64,000 nt of DNA from Apostichopus japonicus (GCF_037975245.1 NC_092582.1:23818077-23882076); one strand, 5' to 3'; shown: positions 13,140 through 26,513, counted from the first letter of the stretch. Translations and numbers: made by a program. Notes: generated by a model from the letters alone, not told the origin.

Positions 13140-13280
13140 CATGGGCGCAGATCAGTCTTGGATAATGGAGGGGACGCGTGTGTGCTCTCTGATACTATCT
13201 AAGCGCGATTTTTTGGGGCAAATATACCTCCCAGATCGCCGGAAATAACACTTCCCAGACCTAATGATGCTCCTAAACCT
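13140..13280 (+). mobile_element. Further copy of the dispersed 'cccagatcgccggaaat' repeat core
   Basis: 'gggcgcagatcag' at 13144 leads into 'ggggcaaatatacctcccagatcgccggaaataacacttcccagacc' (13216-13262, described here only by its landmarks). This matches the core seen at 12520-12575, 12644-12673, 22835-22866 and, inverted, 49796-49850. Only the core is recognisable; ends are absent. Confidence 0.55.
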
Positions 13281-13289
13281 CCTTAAGTT

Positions 13290-14531
13290 TTAGATCTCAT
13301 GGCTTAGAAATTTAGTTTGGAGAAATACATGGGCGTCTGCAGAAAGAAAATCAGGGGACAAATAATCCAAGTAGACTTTTGTATATACGATGGGTCTGGG
13401 GTCCTCTCCCAGAAAACAAATATAGACTGCCGCAAATGCGATTTCCGTCCTATATTTAACAACTGTGGATAAAATACAATAAAATGAGAACTGCTGCATG
13501 TCATTTGCCTAATGCTGGATCAAACTGCGCCAAAGTTCAATACAGGGGAACTTGAAATGCAGCTATTGGTCTAGGAATATCTACAAACACAAAGAAAGAA
13601 AAATGTTACATTTCGAAAAAAAATCCACTAGAAGTTTTGTTACACTCAAACCGTAACTTAGGAATCAATTTGATAACTAAACACAGATAGTCATCATCTT
13701 TTAAACAGATGGTATTAATTGGAAATAATTAAAATCCAAGCAGAATAGTATGATTTGGATCAAAATGAAATAATTCGTATATTAAAATTTGATTTTAAGC
13801 CTCATTTACCTTCTTTCTTGAAACCTGAATTTGATCTACATGTGCTTCTCTAAATTGCATTTTAATTATAAGAAACAACCTATTGATTTAAATATAATTC
13901 TTTCAAATGTCCTTAAACTTTATAAAAACCTTGTATAAGTTGAAGTAGAAGTTTCCTTTTCATGAATCCTATTACACTATGTTAATATTTACATTTAAAT
14001 TACATTCCTTCTGAAATTTCTAAATTAAAACCCAAATAAATTGGATCAATATTTTTCTATAAAAGATAGAATAATCTCAACTCTTGATTACCCATTTTTT
14101 TTATAAAAATTCTTCAACCGTCATTGATATTTGTTCCCTATTAACTAACAAATTAAAATATGTAGCCTCACATTCTTATTTTATTAAACGTTACTAGCTA
14201 TAAAACCTTAAATTAATCAATTAATTGTAAAACAAAATAAAAACCCTTTAATCCTACAATTACCACTTTGTTTTCCTCTAATCTAATCTAATTATTCCTG
14301 TTAATATTTGTCTCCCCTTAAAATCAATCCCTTATTTCCTTTCCATTAACATATTCCTTTGAACAAATTAACACGACATAAATGTCGTAGTTTATCGCTT
14401 CACTTTCCTTTATTTTTATTTCGTTATTTTTTATTATTAATAATTTCATAATAACTATTCTAATCCTAACCAAATCCAATCTATTTATCTCTATCTACTC
14501 TATTATCAGTAACTCTATTCTTTCATTCTAG
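13290..14531. other. AT-rich stretch upstream of the first visible exon, no gene seen
   Basis: Strongly AT-rich with frequent stops in all frames. It ends in the polypyrimidine tract and TAG acceptor of the exon at 14532, so most of it is probably intron. Confidence 0.5.
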
Positions 14532-14740
14532 ATTCCTATCTCCTGTGTGGTTCTAAACTACTGCTATCCTAGAGTTGATGAGTCTGGTCTGAACCTTATC
14601 CTTGAGTCTGGTCTCTCTCTCTCTATCCTGAGTTCTCTCCAGAAGCTGCAGATCTGTGACTACCGCAGGAGACTAACTAATGAAGAGTGGGCGGCCATCT
14701 TGTCTTACTCCTCACAGTGTACAAGCTTGAAGGAGCTGAA
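14532..14740 (+). CDS. Leucine-rich protein gene, exon A (first exon visible in the window)
   Basis: The exon is bounded by a pyrimidine-rich acceptor ending TAG at 14529-14531 and a perfect donor GTAAGT at 14741. It is open from the first base (69 codons plus 2 nt, phase 2 exit). The translation is leucine-rich, with spacing like a leucine-rich repeat (SLQKLQICDYRRRL, then NEEWAAILSYSSQCTSLKEL). Such repeats usually form a curved protein-binding surface, for example the C-terminal sensor of NLR-type immune receptors. I recognise the style but cannot name the gene. It has no initiator of its own: upstream exons must lie earlier in the window in unrecognised form or outside it. It joins the exon at 21357 in frame, completing a lysine codon across the junction. 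Confidence 0.75.
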
Positions 14741-16830
14741 GTAAGTATTCCCGTGTAGATGTTAGAATCATCATAACAGTTAAACAGGGAATTAATTTAA
14801 TTAATAAAAGTTATCAATATTAAACTAACAATAGAGAATGTAAAGTCTGCTGTATTTTAATGTATAGGATTGGATTTTACTAGTTTAGTTGAATTTATTT
14901 TAATAATTAGGTCATCGTGAAATGAATTCTGTAGTATGTTATGATAAATAAAACAAAATACAATGGATTTAATAGGAAATATTTTAAGAGAGTGTGGGTA
15001 AGAGAGGGTTGTAGGATGGGTGGGGGTTGATTAAAATGTTCTTTGTTTAGTTTATTGTTAACATTTAACTAAGAATTAGGTTTAAGAATGACAGGAATGT
15101 TTATTAGGATAAAATAAGAGATATATAGACAAGGTCGTTTAAATTTAATAATTCTAATGAGTTTTAAAATAGGATTTTTGAGTTTATAAATAATAAATGT
15201 GACTTCTCAAGCTGAAACCTCCAAAATGTTTGTTTTTCAATTATGTTCAATCTATTTAAGATTTTTTAAGATCGTTATTAATATAAAAGAAGTAAAATGA
15301 TGGCAATAAAATAGCAAAAACCTATAAATCTATACTTAAAAACCCATAATACTCTACTCTCTAGTAAAACTGAAATTCATACTAAACAAGCAACCAATAA
15401 AACAGTTTTAGTTGTCGCAGTTTAAAAAATAATTAATCAAAATAAGTTAATAACTAAAAGTTATCACAAAGGGAAATAAATAATTGTAATGAAGTTAATT
15501 CTAAAGTTAAAATTGTATTTTTTACTACCATAAAATCATTAAAGGCAATGGGCTATGTATCTAACAAATTGCAGAGGTTAAGATTTAATCCATTTAAAAC
15601 TACATCAATTTCTTATTTATAGTTTGAAATAAAATACGACACTAAATAAGCTAAATAAAAATTTATTCTCATCATTTTATCATAATTTTAAACAATAATT
15701 AAAAAAGTCATCGTGAGCTTCAGCTTTTTATAATTCATAACTTAAACAAAAACTGCTAAATATTTTAACATTCCTCGTTTAAATGTAACGAGATACTTGA
15801 TTCGATCATGACGTCCCTGCTTTGCCCTTTACAATTTAGTGTAATTGAATCCTTCCCTCACCCCAACCCTCACAATTATAACCCATTCGAACACCGGTTT
15901 CACTCATACATTCCCGGCACCTCTTATTTACCAATCCATCGTTACACTACCTGCCCCCTTCAGCTAACCGTGATTACACTCCTTGTTCTTCGCAGTTTCC
16001 CTTTTCAATTCATTTTTACCCTCCTTCCACCCTAACCCTATCGTCACTCTCTTTGTTCCTGTCACCGAGTAGTTTGTTTTTATTATCTCCAGCTCCATTA
16101 GCAGTTACTTTTAACTGTTTGTTTCTTCATGTTCATTGCTCCCTTTACATACGCCTACTAAGTGTATATTGTAGTTTTATAGACGTAAACGTTAAAAGGG
16201 AAAAATACTATTCAGTTATACATAAAATCAAATATCATATAAATGAAAATTATTCAGCATGTTATATTCTCAATGCCATTCCAGGAGTAACTGTAACCAC
16301 GGAAAAAGTATCACTGAAAAGTATATTATACATCGACAGTAATGCTTAGTCGAGTTATTAAAAAAAAAGTTGTAATACAGATCTATGGTTATTCACTTTC
16401 TATTTTATTAATGCTCTATCCCAATCCCCGTATTTATTATCCTCATCAGTAAGTTTAGTCTGCCCTCCTCCACCCTTCAGATACCCTATACATGTTCCCG
16501 CCACTGGCCCTCCCCTTCGCCTCCCCCCTCCACCTCAGAGAGACATATCTGTATGTTTTTAGAGAGCCCATCCAATCCATTCCATGTTTCTACCCGATAA
16601 CATCATTACCGTTTTAGTACACACAGTAGGCTTATTCTACTTCTACGATAGTTTTCTGTACAAATATATACAGCGCTTACATTATACAGACGATTGATTC
16701 ACACAAATGATGTTCTAAAGCAAGTCAATAGTAAGAATGACACACCTGGAACTCCCGTAAATATCTCATTAGCATAATAATAGATGACACAACCAGTTTA
16801 ACGTAATGAATAGAAATAGGTAGACGCGTA
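14741..16830 (+). other. Intron sequence, AT-rich, no internal gene seen
   Basis: First part of the 6.6-kb intron. The pyrimidine-rich stretch at about 15800-16100 gives two open frames (15808-16035, 16053-16349) with low-complexity translations and no splice-site support, so they are not called as genes. Confidence 0.5.
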
Positions 16831-17381
16831 TGGCGGGCCATCAGTCTCAAATCATGGGAGATCGACTTATACCGATTTAAATCGACATATACCAGTTTCC
16901 TTCGACATATACCAGTTTCCTTCGACTTATACCAGTTTCATTCTACATATCATCGATTTATTTTACTTATCATCGATTTAAATCGATGATAAGTAAAATA
17001 AATCGATGATATGTAGAATAAATCGATGATATGTCGATTTAAATTGACATATACCAGTTTCATTCTACATATCATCGATTTAAATCGACATATACCAGTT
17101 TACTTCGACATATCATCGATTTATTTTACTTATCGTCGATTTAATTCGATGATAAGTAAAATAAATCGATGATATGTAGAATGAAACTGGTATATGTCGA
17201 TTTAAATCGATGATATGTAGAATGAAACTGGTATATGTCGATTTAAATCGATGATATGTAGAATGCAACTGGTATAAGTCGAAGGAAACTGGTATATGTC
17301 GAAGGAAACTGGTATATGTCGATTTAAATCGGTATAAGTCGATCTCCCATGATTTGAGACTGATGGCCCGCCATAGACGCG
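16821..17381. mobile_element. 543-bp foldback (palindromic) transposon with 8-bp target duplication
   Basis: The outer ends, TGGCGGGCCATCAGTCTCAA at 16831 and its exact inverse ending at 17373, continue as near-perfect inverted repeats for well over 100 bp. The interior is made of about 24-bp modules ('tcgacatataccagtttcc', 'atcatcgatttattttactt') arranged in both orientations, giving nested palindromes around ATCGAT and TTTAAA. TAGACGCG lies on both sides (16821-16828 and 17374-17381), with two extra bases TA on the left. No real coding frame: the minus-strand open frames merely read the modules. This is a foldback-type non-autonomous element inserted in the intron. Confidence 0.88.
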
Positions 17382-20300
17382 AGCCACGTGCCCATTGTAC
17401 ACCCAAATATTGTCAGTGAACGTGTCAAAGTAACCATGGAAACATACATCAAGTAGGTCAGTAGGTGTTCAGCAGTGACGACGAATCATCCATTGGGGAA
17501 ATCCTCCAAATAAAATATTTTTTTTTAGGTCATACGCCTTGTTATATGCAATACGTTGCGTTCTTAATTTTTTATTATTCTTTGTAAGTTTTACTTTAAA
17601 TCTGCAAAATTGCTGTCATTGGTTGTTTAATGCATCACCACATGTTTCAACGCAAACCAATCAAAGGAAACTTGAATAGAGGATTTATAGACAGCACACA
17701 GTTATGAATACAGTTTAAAGGAAGGAATTATTCTCGTGACGTTCAGTTTCTCTTTTTGAATTTAAGTTGCACTTCAAGTTGATAGGACTCTGACTAGATA
17801 ACACATTGTTGTGTAGCTCTCAATATACGTATAGTTAAAAGGAAGTTAATGTATATTTAAGAGTTTTATGATTCCCATTGCTTAGCTCCAGACTTGAAAA
17901 TTACGGTAAACAATGCCTTGCATAAACGGACACTACTGGATTGTTAGCATCATGTGTTTCACTGTTGAATTTTATCGAATTTTTTTGACTGCTTAGCAGG
18001 AACACAAATGTACAGGGTGATAATTCTTATTGAGAAGAATATTATGCGTGTCAAACAATGACGTAAACAATAATAATAGGATGGTTATAAACCGTATTGA
18101 ATATTCACTTTGAGTATAAAACATTGTGCGAGCTTAGTAGAAACAACTAAAAATGAAAGCGTAATAGCATCTAATAAAATCTGCGATATGAAATATAGTC
18201 CCCGAAATAAACATAAGGCAATATGCTATCATCATTATCATCCTCGGTTTATCGAGCCCGAATCGAATTAAAGGAGTTTGTACCAAGTATGTGTCAGTCG
18301 GAACTTACCAAAAATATCAAACATCGTAGAACCTAAGTAACACAACTAATTTACTTTTTTAAAGGTATTATTTAAATATGTAAGTTTTACCTACACAAAG
18401 TAATTTTATTGTCGATCATACTATCGTAATTATTTAGAAAATTATATTCATTTGTTAATTATTTTTGGTTAACAACGAAATTAAAATTCTGCCAAGCATT
18501 GCAGAACCACTAGAATTCCACGAAAGCGTTCAAAATCCTTACCCTATACAAAACTTGCATTGTCGACATTACATGTTTCGAAAGGATTTTTACCGTCATT
18601 CAAACAGTGGCTTGTACTCAGACTTTAATGATATTTCAACCAGTCACGTGACCAGCCTCATTTTTGTTGGGGGGGGAGCCTCATATTTTGTCCTCGTCTT
18701 AAGAGTCAGAAAACTTACCTTTTTTAAGACTTACATTGATATGACTTTAAATATCACCATTAAGTGTCAACCCATTGCTACATGTTTTTTTCTTTGGCAA
18801 GGGTGGGGGGGGGGGGGCTTCAACTATGGCTTGCGTCCGTTGGGAGGGGTCTAAACGGGGTGACTCCTTTCATGAATAAAATAACCATAAATAAATAGTA
18901 GTCAATGCTGTAGCATTGGAGAGGTTGTTTATAGAACGGTTTGTTCGATACAATATAAGTTATTAAAAGCTCAACAATATTTATATTATTTAGACTACAC
19001 GTGTAATGTCTGCTATAGTCTTTACTTTATAAAATATTAATGAAAGATTCCAAAGCTCATCTTTAAGCCAATCAATTAATATACACAGAAAACAAACGAT
19101 TGGAAAGAAAAACCTTTTACATGAAAACAAAAATTGCAACAGTTCGGTAAATAGACGTTTATTATGCTAATTAGATACGAGGTACGTATCCTGTATATTT
19201 TCTTGTCATTGGCCAGAGTAGTGTTTTATACATAGAGCTGTACAATGTAGGTATAACGTAGGATGATACTGAGCTAGACTTGAACATATTAATTGGATAT
19301 TATACACTATCTGTTACCGGTTAATCCAGATAATTTCATTTCATGCTCGATAAACTCAACTTGCAGTAGTAAGGAATCTTACAGACAATATGTTTGTATA
19401 TGCACAGTATCCTTCTCTTAGATGTTGAAGTGAACAACATATTAGCAGGACTTCTCACAGAATACATTTTATTTTTAGTATTAAAGTCTCTGCATTTGGG
19501 TTACTGAAATACTGCTTGGCTTGATGAGTCGCCATATTGTAAGGGGAGGGTGATATTTTAACGAATTTCTCCTTTAACAACATTTATGTATTTCACCAAA
19601 CTCATAGCAATCATATCAATCATAATGAATAATCATACCATAAAAGTTCAATGTTCCACACGCTCACTATATCCCTACCACCAGCCCGGTTAATTAATAT
19701 CGGCCCCATGCAAAATTTGTGTGTGGTCGACCTTTCATTGTTTTTGCATGAAAAATAATAATTAGAGATGATATGACACAAATAAAACGGATTAGTGAAA
19801 AAGAGGTAAAACGAGTGCTGTTATACTCCCACATGTCACACCACGATCCATATATTTTAAGTATATTAACTTGTTCAGTTATAGGACATTTAGTGTAGAC
19901 TCCACTGCAAATGTTGCAATGAAACCGTCCATTTACCGTGTCATTGGCTACGGAGCCGTGAAAGAGGGGTGGGCGTGGTAGGGTGGGCGTGGCTTAAAAA
20001 TAATATTTATGAAAAAATATGTAATTCAAATGTACCGGTATAAAGAAACTTGTTGAAAACATTAAAATACTGTAATTCGTGATTGGGAACGCACAGAGTA
20101 TTCATTTTGAGAGGTTTAACATAATTTGAGAGTTTAGTGGTTTCTTGCGTAAAATCAAAGAAATAAGCATGCTCCATTGCCCCTCAGTGTTTGTACTTCC
20201 ATCAAAAATTTCTTTTGTTAATCAACGAAGATCGCGTGTTAGTGTGGTTCTGAATAAAGTATAAACAAGAAGTCTTAACAACTTCTTGGTATGTCTGATA

Positions 20301-21356
20301 TTTGGGACACATGCAGTTCTTCATTGGTAATATATATATTTGAATAGGATGATTCGAATGTGTAGTGGTTAAGGTAATTCTTATCAACTACACAAAAATG
20401 TTAGAATGTTGTACAATTTGATTTAGATCAATGTCAAAAAACAATGCGTGCAATGTGATAACATTATTGAAGATTGATTATGAATAAATACTTAAATAAT
20501 TAGGAATCTTGGCTTATCTGCCTTGTTCATTTAATTGCAACATTTTGTGTTTACCTCTTTACTGAAATCACCCGGGAGGACAAGTTGTTGCACTCAGAAA
20601 AGAATGTTGCTATGTCCTCGACACTCCTACTCCTCTCCTTTACATTCTTCCTCCGTTTCAGTGCAAGTGTTTGCATATTTGTCATCCCGCCATTACGGCG
20701 AAAAATGTAATTTGTAGCATCTTAAATTATTCTGAGATAAAGAAACAAAATTTCAGCTTTAAGATTCATTATTTCTAGTTTTCATATCTTATCACTGAAT
20801 TCTAACAATCTCAGACATTTTAGTTCTCATTTAAAGTGAGAAGGATTCACGAAGACGAACAATAAAGTCAATTAATTTACCGAAAATAAGATACGATATA
20901 AATCACGTGATCCGAGCGGAAAATGGCAAGCGGTTGTTACAAGGATTGAGTCCGTTTGTTGTGTATAATGTTGCATTTTTACATGTTTGAACAACTTTAT
21001 ATTAATTGATAACTTAAAAATATAAACAGTTTAGCCAATTCTGATCACGTGGACGACTATACATTTTACAATATCAACCACATACAATTTACATACATCA
21101 GTTCCAACTATCATCATTATTATCTACATTACTACAGTATATCCATTCTCATTGTTTTTCGTAGAATCTTTTAAACACAAGACTTGTGATGATAATTAAT
21201 TCTGATCAGATTGATCAATCAGGTGTGACTTATTTCCTTGTTATTTGTTGTTTACTTTGTTTATCTTCATTGATTTGGTAAACAATAAACCTAACTAGCA
21301 GGACATTCCTCTACGTCTTCTACATCTCACACGATGATTACTACTTATCTCCATAG
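17382..21356 (+). other. Intron sequence, no gene recognised
   Basis: AT-rich intronic DNA. The 129-codon open frame at 18465-18854 spans two G runs (18670-18676 and 18805-18817), has no motif I know and no splice context, so it is not called. Confidence 0.45.
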
Positions 21357-21433
21357 GTTTGTGTGGTACTATCTGCCAGACACTATTCCGGTTGGATCCA
21401 TTCCATCATCCTTGAAATCAAGAAATGTGAAAG
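21357..21433 (+). CDS. Leucine-rich protein gene, exon B
   Basis: The acceptor is a TCTCCATAG at 21348-21356 and the donor is GTATTG at 21434. The 77-nt exon enters in phase 2, completing a lysine codon with G, and encodes 25 residues beginning FVWYYLPDTIPVG, then leaves in phase 1. The phases fit both the preceding exon (14532-14740) and two alternative downstream partners, 26514 and 41772. The segment continues the leucine-rich C-terminal region and has no separate domain that I recognise. Confidence 0.7.
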
Positions 21434-21862
21434 GTATTGTCACAATGAAGTCATAATGGATACATTTCAAATTTCTTACATTTAATTAAAGGCTTTACCA
21501 ACTATGTGAATGTCTGTTGACTGGTTGATTGTTGTTGATTCACAAACAATAGAGTAATGAATCAGCAACACATGATTGCCAGTTAATATGAAGGAGACAC
21601 CCAAAACAGAGTCTTGTGATACTAAACAACGACCGAATATTATAAATTTAACAACACTTAATATTGCTAAGCTTGGTTCATTTAAGAGATAAGTCATATT
21701 CCTTACATTTCGCTCTTTCGAGATCACAGCCCTATTAGATGTTTTTGTGAGTAGTGATCAAATCAATTGATGCTTTAAATCTCTTCCCTAACTTATTTAC
21801 ACTGCGACAATGATTGTGTAAGGTTGTAAAGTAATATTGTGCCCTCGGAGCTTCTTCCGTGC
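21434..21862 (+). other. Intron sequence, nothing recognised
   Basis: Short intronic stretch between exon B and the 138-bp array; no repeats or gene seen. Confidence 0.5.
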
Positions 21863-22835
21863 CAAATTTGACTTAAAATATGCACCAGATTGCATCTAAG
21901 GACGTTCAAACTAATTTTTCCAAAGGGGAGGGGTAGACCCCCTACCCTTAGACCCCTCCCCCATTTCAGTCACCACTTCCAGATCCGTCGGCAAATCAAA
22001 TTTGACTTAAAATATTCACCAGATTGCATCTAAGGACGTTTCAAAACTAAACATTTTCCAAAGGGGGTGAAACCCCCTCCCCTTAGACCCCTCCCCCATT
22101 TCAGTCACCACCTCCAGATCCGTCGGCAAATCAAATTTGACTTAAAATATACATCAGATTGCATCTAAGGACGTTTCAAAACTAAAAATTAGACCCCTCC
22201 CCCATTTCAGTCACCACTTCCAGATCCGTCGGCAAATCAAATTTGACTTAAATTATGCACCAGATTGCATCTAAGGACGTTTCAAAACTAAAAAATTGCC
22301 AAAGGGGAGGGGACACCCCCTTCCTCTTAGACCCCTCCCCCATTTCAGTCACCACTTCCAGATCCGTCGGCAAATCAAATTTGACTTAAAATATACACCA
22401 GATTGCATCTAAGGACGTTTCAAAACTAAAAATTTCCCAAAGGGGAGGGGGACACCACCTCCCCTTAGACCCCTCCCCCATTTCAGTCACCACTTCCAGA
22501 TCCGTCGGCAAATCAAATTTGACTTAAAATATGCACCAGATTTCATCTAAGGACGTTTCAAAACTAAAAAATTTCCAAAGGGGAGGGGGACACCACCTCC
22601 CCTTAGACCCCTCCCCCATTTCAGTCACCACTTCCAGATCCGTCGGCAAATCAAATTTGACTTAAAATATGCACCAGATTGCATCTAAGGACGTTTCAAA
22701 ACTAAAAATTGCCAAAGGGGAGGGGGACACCCCCTCCCCGTAGACCCCTCCCCCATTTCAGTCACCACTTCCAGATCCGTCGGCAAATCAAATTCTCCAC
22801 ACCCCCCCAACAAAAAACCCTTCGCTACGCCCCTG
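21863..22835. repeat. 138-bp tandem array inside a hAT-like element
   Basis: The phase point CAGATCCGTCGG recurs at 21980, 22115, 22221, 22359, 22497, 22635 and 22772. That is a 135-138 bp period, with one unit shortened to 106 bp by loss of its 'aaaggggaggg' block. Each unit has the order 'caccagattgcatctaagg', 'aaaactaaaaattt', a foldable G-then-C block, 'cccctcccccatttcagtcacc'. The same order occurs once inside the outer hAT element at 47198-48433, so the array is an internal amplification of that family. The right edge is CGCTACGCCCCTG (to 22835), resembling the inverted terminal repeat of such elements. No matching left terminal repeat was found. Confidence 0.88.
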
Positions 22836-23140
22836 CCCAGATGGCCGGAAACGGCACTTCCCGAATGTTTTATGCTGCGAATACCTAGCCCTAAAATATG
22901 GGTCTCAAGTCTGCAATTTCTCAGATTGCACGTCAAAAACATTGTAATTTGTATCTTCGATGGTGTTTTAAGAGAGTAGCTATTACTCGTAAAGACGTTT
23001 TGGAGTGTAGTAAATTACTACTTGCAATTAAATGCAACAATTAAATAAATATTGGGGTGGGGGGCTTATCATGCATTTGCAACTTTTTCATTGGGGGGGC
23101 TGAGCCCCCCAAGCCCCCCTCCGGTTCTGCATCCACTGAG
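22836..23140. mobile_element. Transposon fragments: dispersed core copy and a G/C foldback end
   Basis: 22835-22866 repeats the 'cccagatggccggaaacggcacttcccg' core found at 12644, 13230 and 49800. At 23055-23137 a G-rich then C-rich hairpin ('gggggggctgagcccccc') ends in CGGTTCTGCATCCACTG, which on the minus strand reads CAGTGGATGCAGAACCGG, like a hAT-type terminus. Partner ends are missing. Confidence 0.45.
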
Positions 23141-26100
23141 ATTTAATATACATATTTGGTCTGTAAATCTGCATGCAAAGCGAAATGTTCATAAAAAGGG
23201 TTTTATTGATTGATCTGATGAGTATTAGGTTCATTTTCAAGCCATCGATATACATACTGTTTATCGATTCGGTGCAGTTTCACCTTGGTATTACTTAATG
23301 AGGTAACACTGTATACGTTATACTATATAACGAGTGTTATCTGTCACTATATAACGAGTGTTATCTGTCACAGTTTGAACTTAACATTTTCTTTCAATTT
23401 CGCTGAGATGCTAAAATGTTATAAAGAAAGATTCAATATTTATAGTAAGGCAGCTTACTGTGTTTTTAAGAGTTACCAATGATCTTGCAAGTATTAGAGG
23501 GATTTAGAGTAGATACAATTCAAGTAGTCTTATTCATCGGTCAACGCTTAAATAAAAGAAAAGATCAGTGACGTTGTATAATTGAATGTATTAACTGTAT
23601 TGTCGGCCATCTTGTCTACAGACATCTACAAGAATTTGTAGAGGTTATAGGGATCATGTATCATCGTAGTCGTTGCAGAAACGGATGGAGGCGAGTGGTC
23701 GGGTGCAGAAGGGGAGGTATAAATATTTCACGCCGCGCTTCTTGCTTATGTGTTATTTACTCGTTGGTTGTTGTGGTCTCTCTTTTGGAAAGTGGGGGGG
23801 GGGGGGTGGTGGGGGATTTGACTAAGGGCTGCCGTATAGGTGCGTCTAACTGTAATTTAATATCAGCGTTGTGTTTGGGGGATGTTCTTACTCATGTAAT
23901 AAAAGTCATGCTCAAGAAAAAGTTTTCATCCTTCGCTTGGATCAAGTTGACTGCCATGGATACACCTATTCTGCGGGCTATGGTAGTCTCTGATGAAAAA
24001 GAAGTTATCGTATAGTTATTCAAACTATATACGTGTATCTTGCTTTTAGTGGAAATGAGCATTCTCATATCGTCACCATATTGTTACTGAATCATAACCG
24101 TAAAACTATGGACGTGCATTTAGTTATAGCAGGTGGGTAGATCTGGACCGGTATTTAAGAGAGTGCGCACTGCACGTTACAATGGCCTGTTCTATTTCAA
24201 TTCAACAAGTATTGTAATTGTTATATAATTGCTGCTGATAATTCTGTTTAGTTTGTGTTGTAGTTTTGTCCCGGCCTTATTGATGATCTCAAAAACAAAT
24301 CACGACACAAAAAATAATTTTTATTAATATGGTATTTTCATTCATATTTGTGTGTTTTTTGTCTCAATCAATACTTTTGTCGATAATAGACTTTCATGTA
24401 GGTTTCTTGAAACTTCTTAAAAATGTGGACAGTGTTTTTGTTCAATGTTACAATTGTGCATGTCAAGTTATAATAACACGATGTTAGATTATACAAACCT
24501 TCCTCCTCCATAAAGGACAAGTAGAGAGATTGATGTCTTTAGTCTTAATACAGTTGAAAACCAACATACCTAAGAAAGCCTGGCTGGAAACAAAACATAT
24601 AAACCTTAGTTTACACAACTCACATACTCTCCAAACATCGGAAATGTGATCACGACCTATTTTTCTCATACGCTCCCAGATATTGAATTGCACCTTGGCA
24701 TATTCCTTGGATACGATTCTGTAACCAAACCAAGTCCAGATGACTACTGACAAACACAGATCTGAAATATAAAACAAAGTCTATAAAATGTGCCACTTCT
24801 AGACACTTTGGGTGGAAGAGATTGATGTCTTTAGTCTTAATACAGTTGCAAAAAAAAAACAAGAAAGTGGCTGAAAACAAAACATATATACCATAGTTTA
24901 CACAACTGACATTCTCTCAGAACATCGGAAATGTGATCACGTGATTATGACGAAGATTTGTCTAGTCTTGTAGCTCCATAATGTAACTCAATAAAGTAAT
25001 TCCAAATACATTTAGTCTTTTTCTATTATCACTATTTAATGAATTGGCGTTCATGGTCTTTGATGACTAATGCGCTGCCTTATAAAGCTGAATATCTTGA
25101 TAACCATAGCTTTACAAACAACACGAGCAATCAAATGTTTCATTTCCCTGTACAATAACACATCTAAACTAAGATTCTACCTAAAATAATTATTTAAATT
25201 AATTAAGAGTAATATAAATACATATGAACCTCTCTTTCTCCACCCCTTAACATTATTTCTCAAACTCGTACACATTGTACGCTCTTTCACTGTTCTGTGT
25301 TTAAATGACACACCGAGATTCCCATTGTTAATGGTGGAGTGACGTCACTGCTGATGATGTCATCATTGCTCAACCTCAAAGACAGAAGTAGTTAGTGTAA
25401 ACAACACATTTGCTTCGATCAGTTAATGTTTGACTCCTGTAGACAGATGTGTGTTTAATAGCTACTAAATTATCTCGTGATAACAGCTTAGAGAGAGATC
25501 AGCCTAGAAGATGTAGTAAAAGTCACATAAGTTTGTGCATTATTTAGAATTTCGAAAACGTTGATATTTGGAGGAGTAATTCAGTGTATAAACTTAAATT
25601 TATAATTTCATTTTCGGACACTTTCATAACTAATTCCTGCCCCCCCCCAGCCCCCCCCCCCCCACACCACTCTATCCACTTTGCAAAGCGAGGTATCGGC
25701 TGTTACCTGCACCGTTTTCCTACATCTATGGTGTATTCTTAGTACAGTTTGAAGAACATTAAACAAAGGAACCCTGGGCGTTAAACAAAAAACTTCCTTT
25801 ACCGAACTGGAATGCTCTTAGATCCAGCAGTCCTCTTACATAGAAACTGGCTACGTGGTTATGTAACTGTATTGTGTATTACTTAAATACACAATTTAAC
25901 TTAATTTAGCTATTCAACAAAAATCCCTTTTTCTTCTATTTTTTTTCCTTTTTTTAAACAGTGTTTAATTATGGCTCTCGCGATCTTTGATGACGTCACT
26001 GATGTTGAGTGTTCTCTGATCAGTTCATCATCTCATGGACTATTATTCTTGATCTGAGCATCGAATACTCGACTATCATAAATTGATTTCTTAACTTAGT

Positions 26101-26513
26101 CCAATATTCGTTCCTATTTTAGTTGTTTCACATATTTCATGTAGGCTAATTGTATAACTGATCAGATATATTAATGAGATGATAACAATTCGAACCTGAT
26201 TGGCAATGTAACTAAGAGGATAATGGTTGTAAACTGATCAGGTATAAAACCGAGATGATAATGATAGTAATCTGTAATCTTACTGAGATATCATGATTTT
26301 AAACTGATCAGCTACACTGTGCTGAGATGATAATGATAGTAAACTGACAAGATCAAAATTAAGGATTCAACCAGATTGATTACTCAGCTGATATGAAGTT
26401 ATCATCGAGAGCCAACATAAATCTTGTGAATATATTGATGGTTTCATTCCAGACCAATAAACATTAAATATGCACTTCTCATTAACATATCTTTCTTTTA
26501 TGTTTTTCATCAG
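23141..26513 (+). other. Intron sequence with local duplication, no gene recognised
   Basis: A 27-bp direct duplication containing 'actatataacgagtgttatctgtc' lies at 23316-23371. A larger diverged duplication (24525-24660 and 24817-24950) is listed separately. The 119-codon frame at 23656-24015 and others nearby show no motif or splice support. Confidence 0.45.
24525..24950. repeat. Diverged local direct duplication, about 292 bp apart
   Basis: 'agagattgatgtctttagtc' with the following 'ttaatacagttg' occurs at 24525 and again at 24817. In both places it is followed by 'gctg(g)aaacaaaacatata', 'tagtttacacaact' and 'catcggaaatgtgatcacg'. The two copies differ by scattered substitutions and short insertions, so the duplication is not recent. 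Confidence 0.8.

Noticed and set aside
17113-17406. Minus-strand 97-codon ORF with repeated RFKSTYTSF
   Set aside because: Translation of the palindrome modules of the foldback element at 16831-17373.
18465-18854. 129-codon plus-strand ORF
   Set aside because: Crosses two G runs, low coding character, no splice context that fits the surrounding gene.
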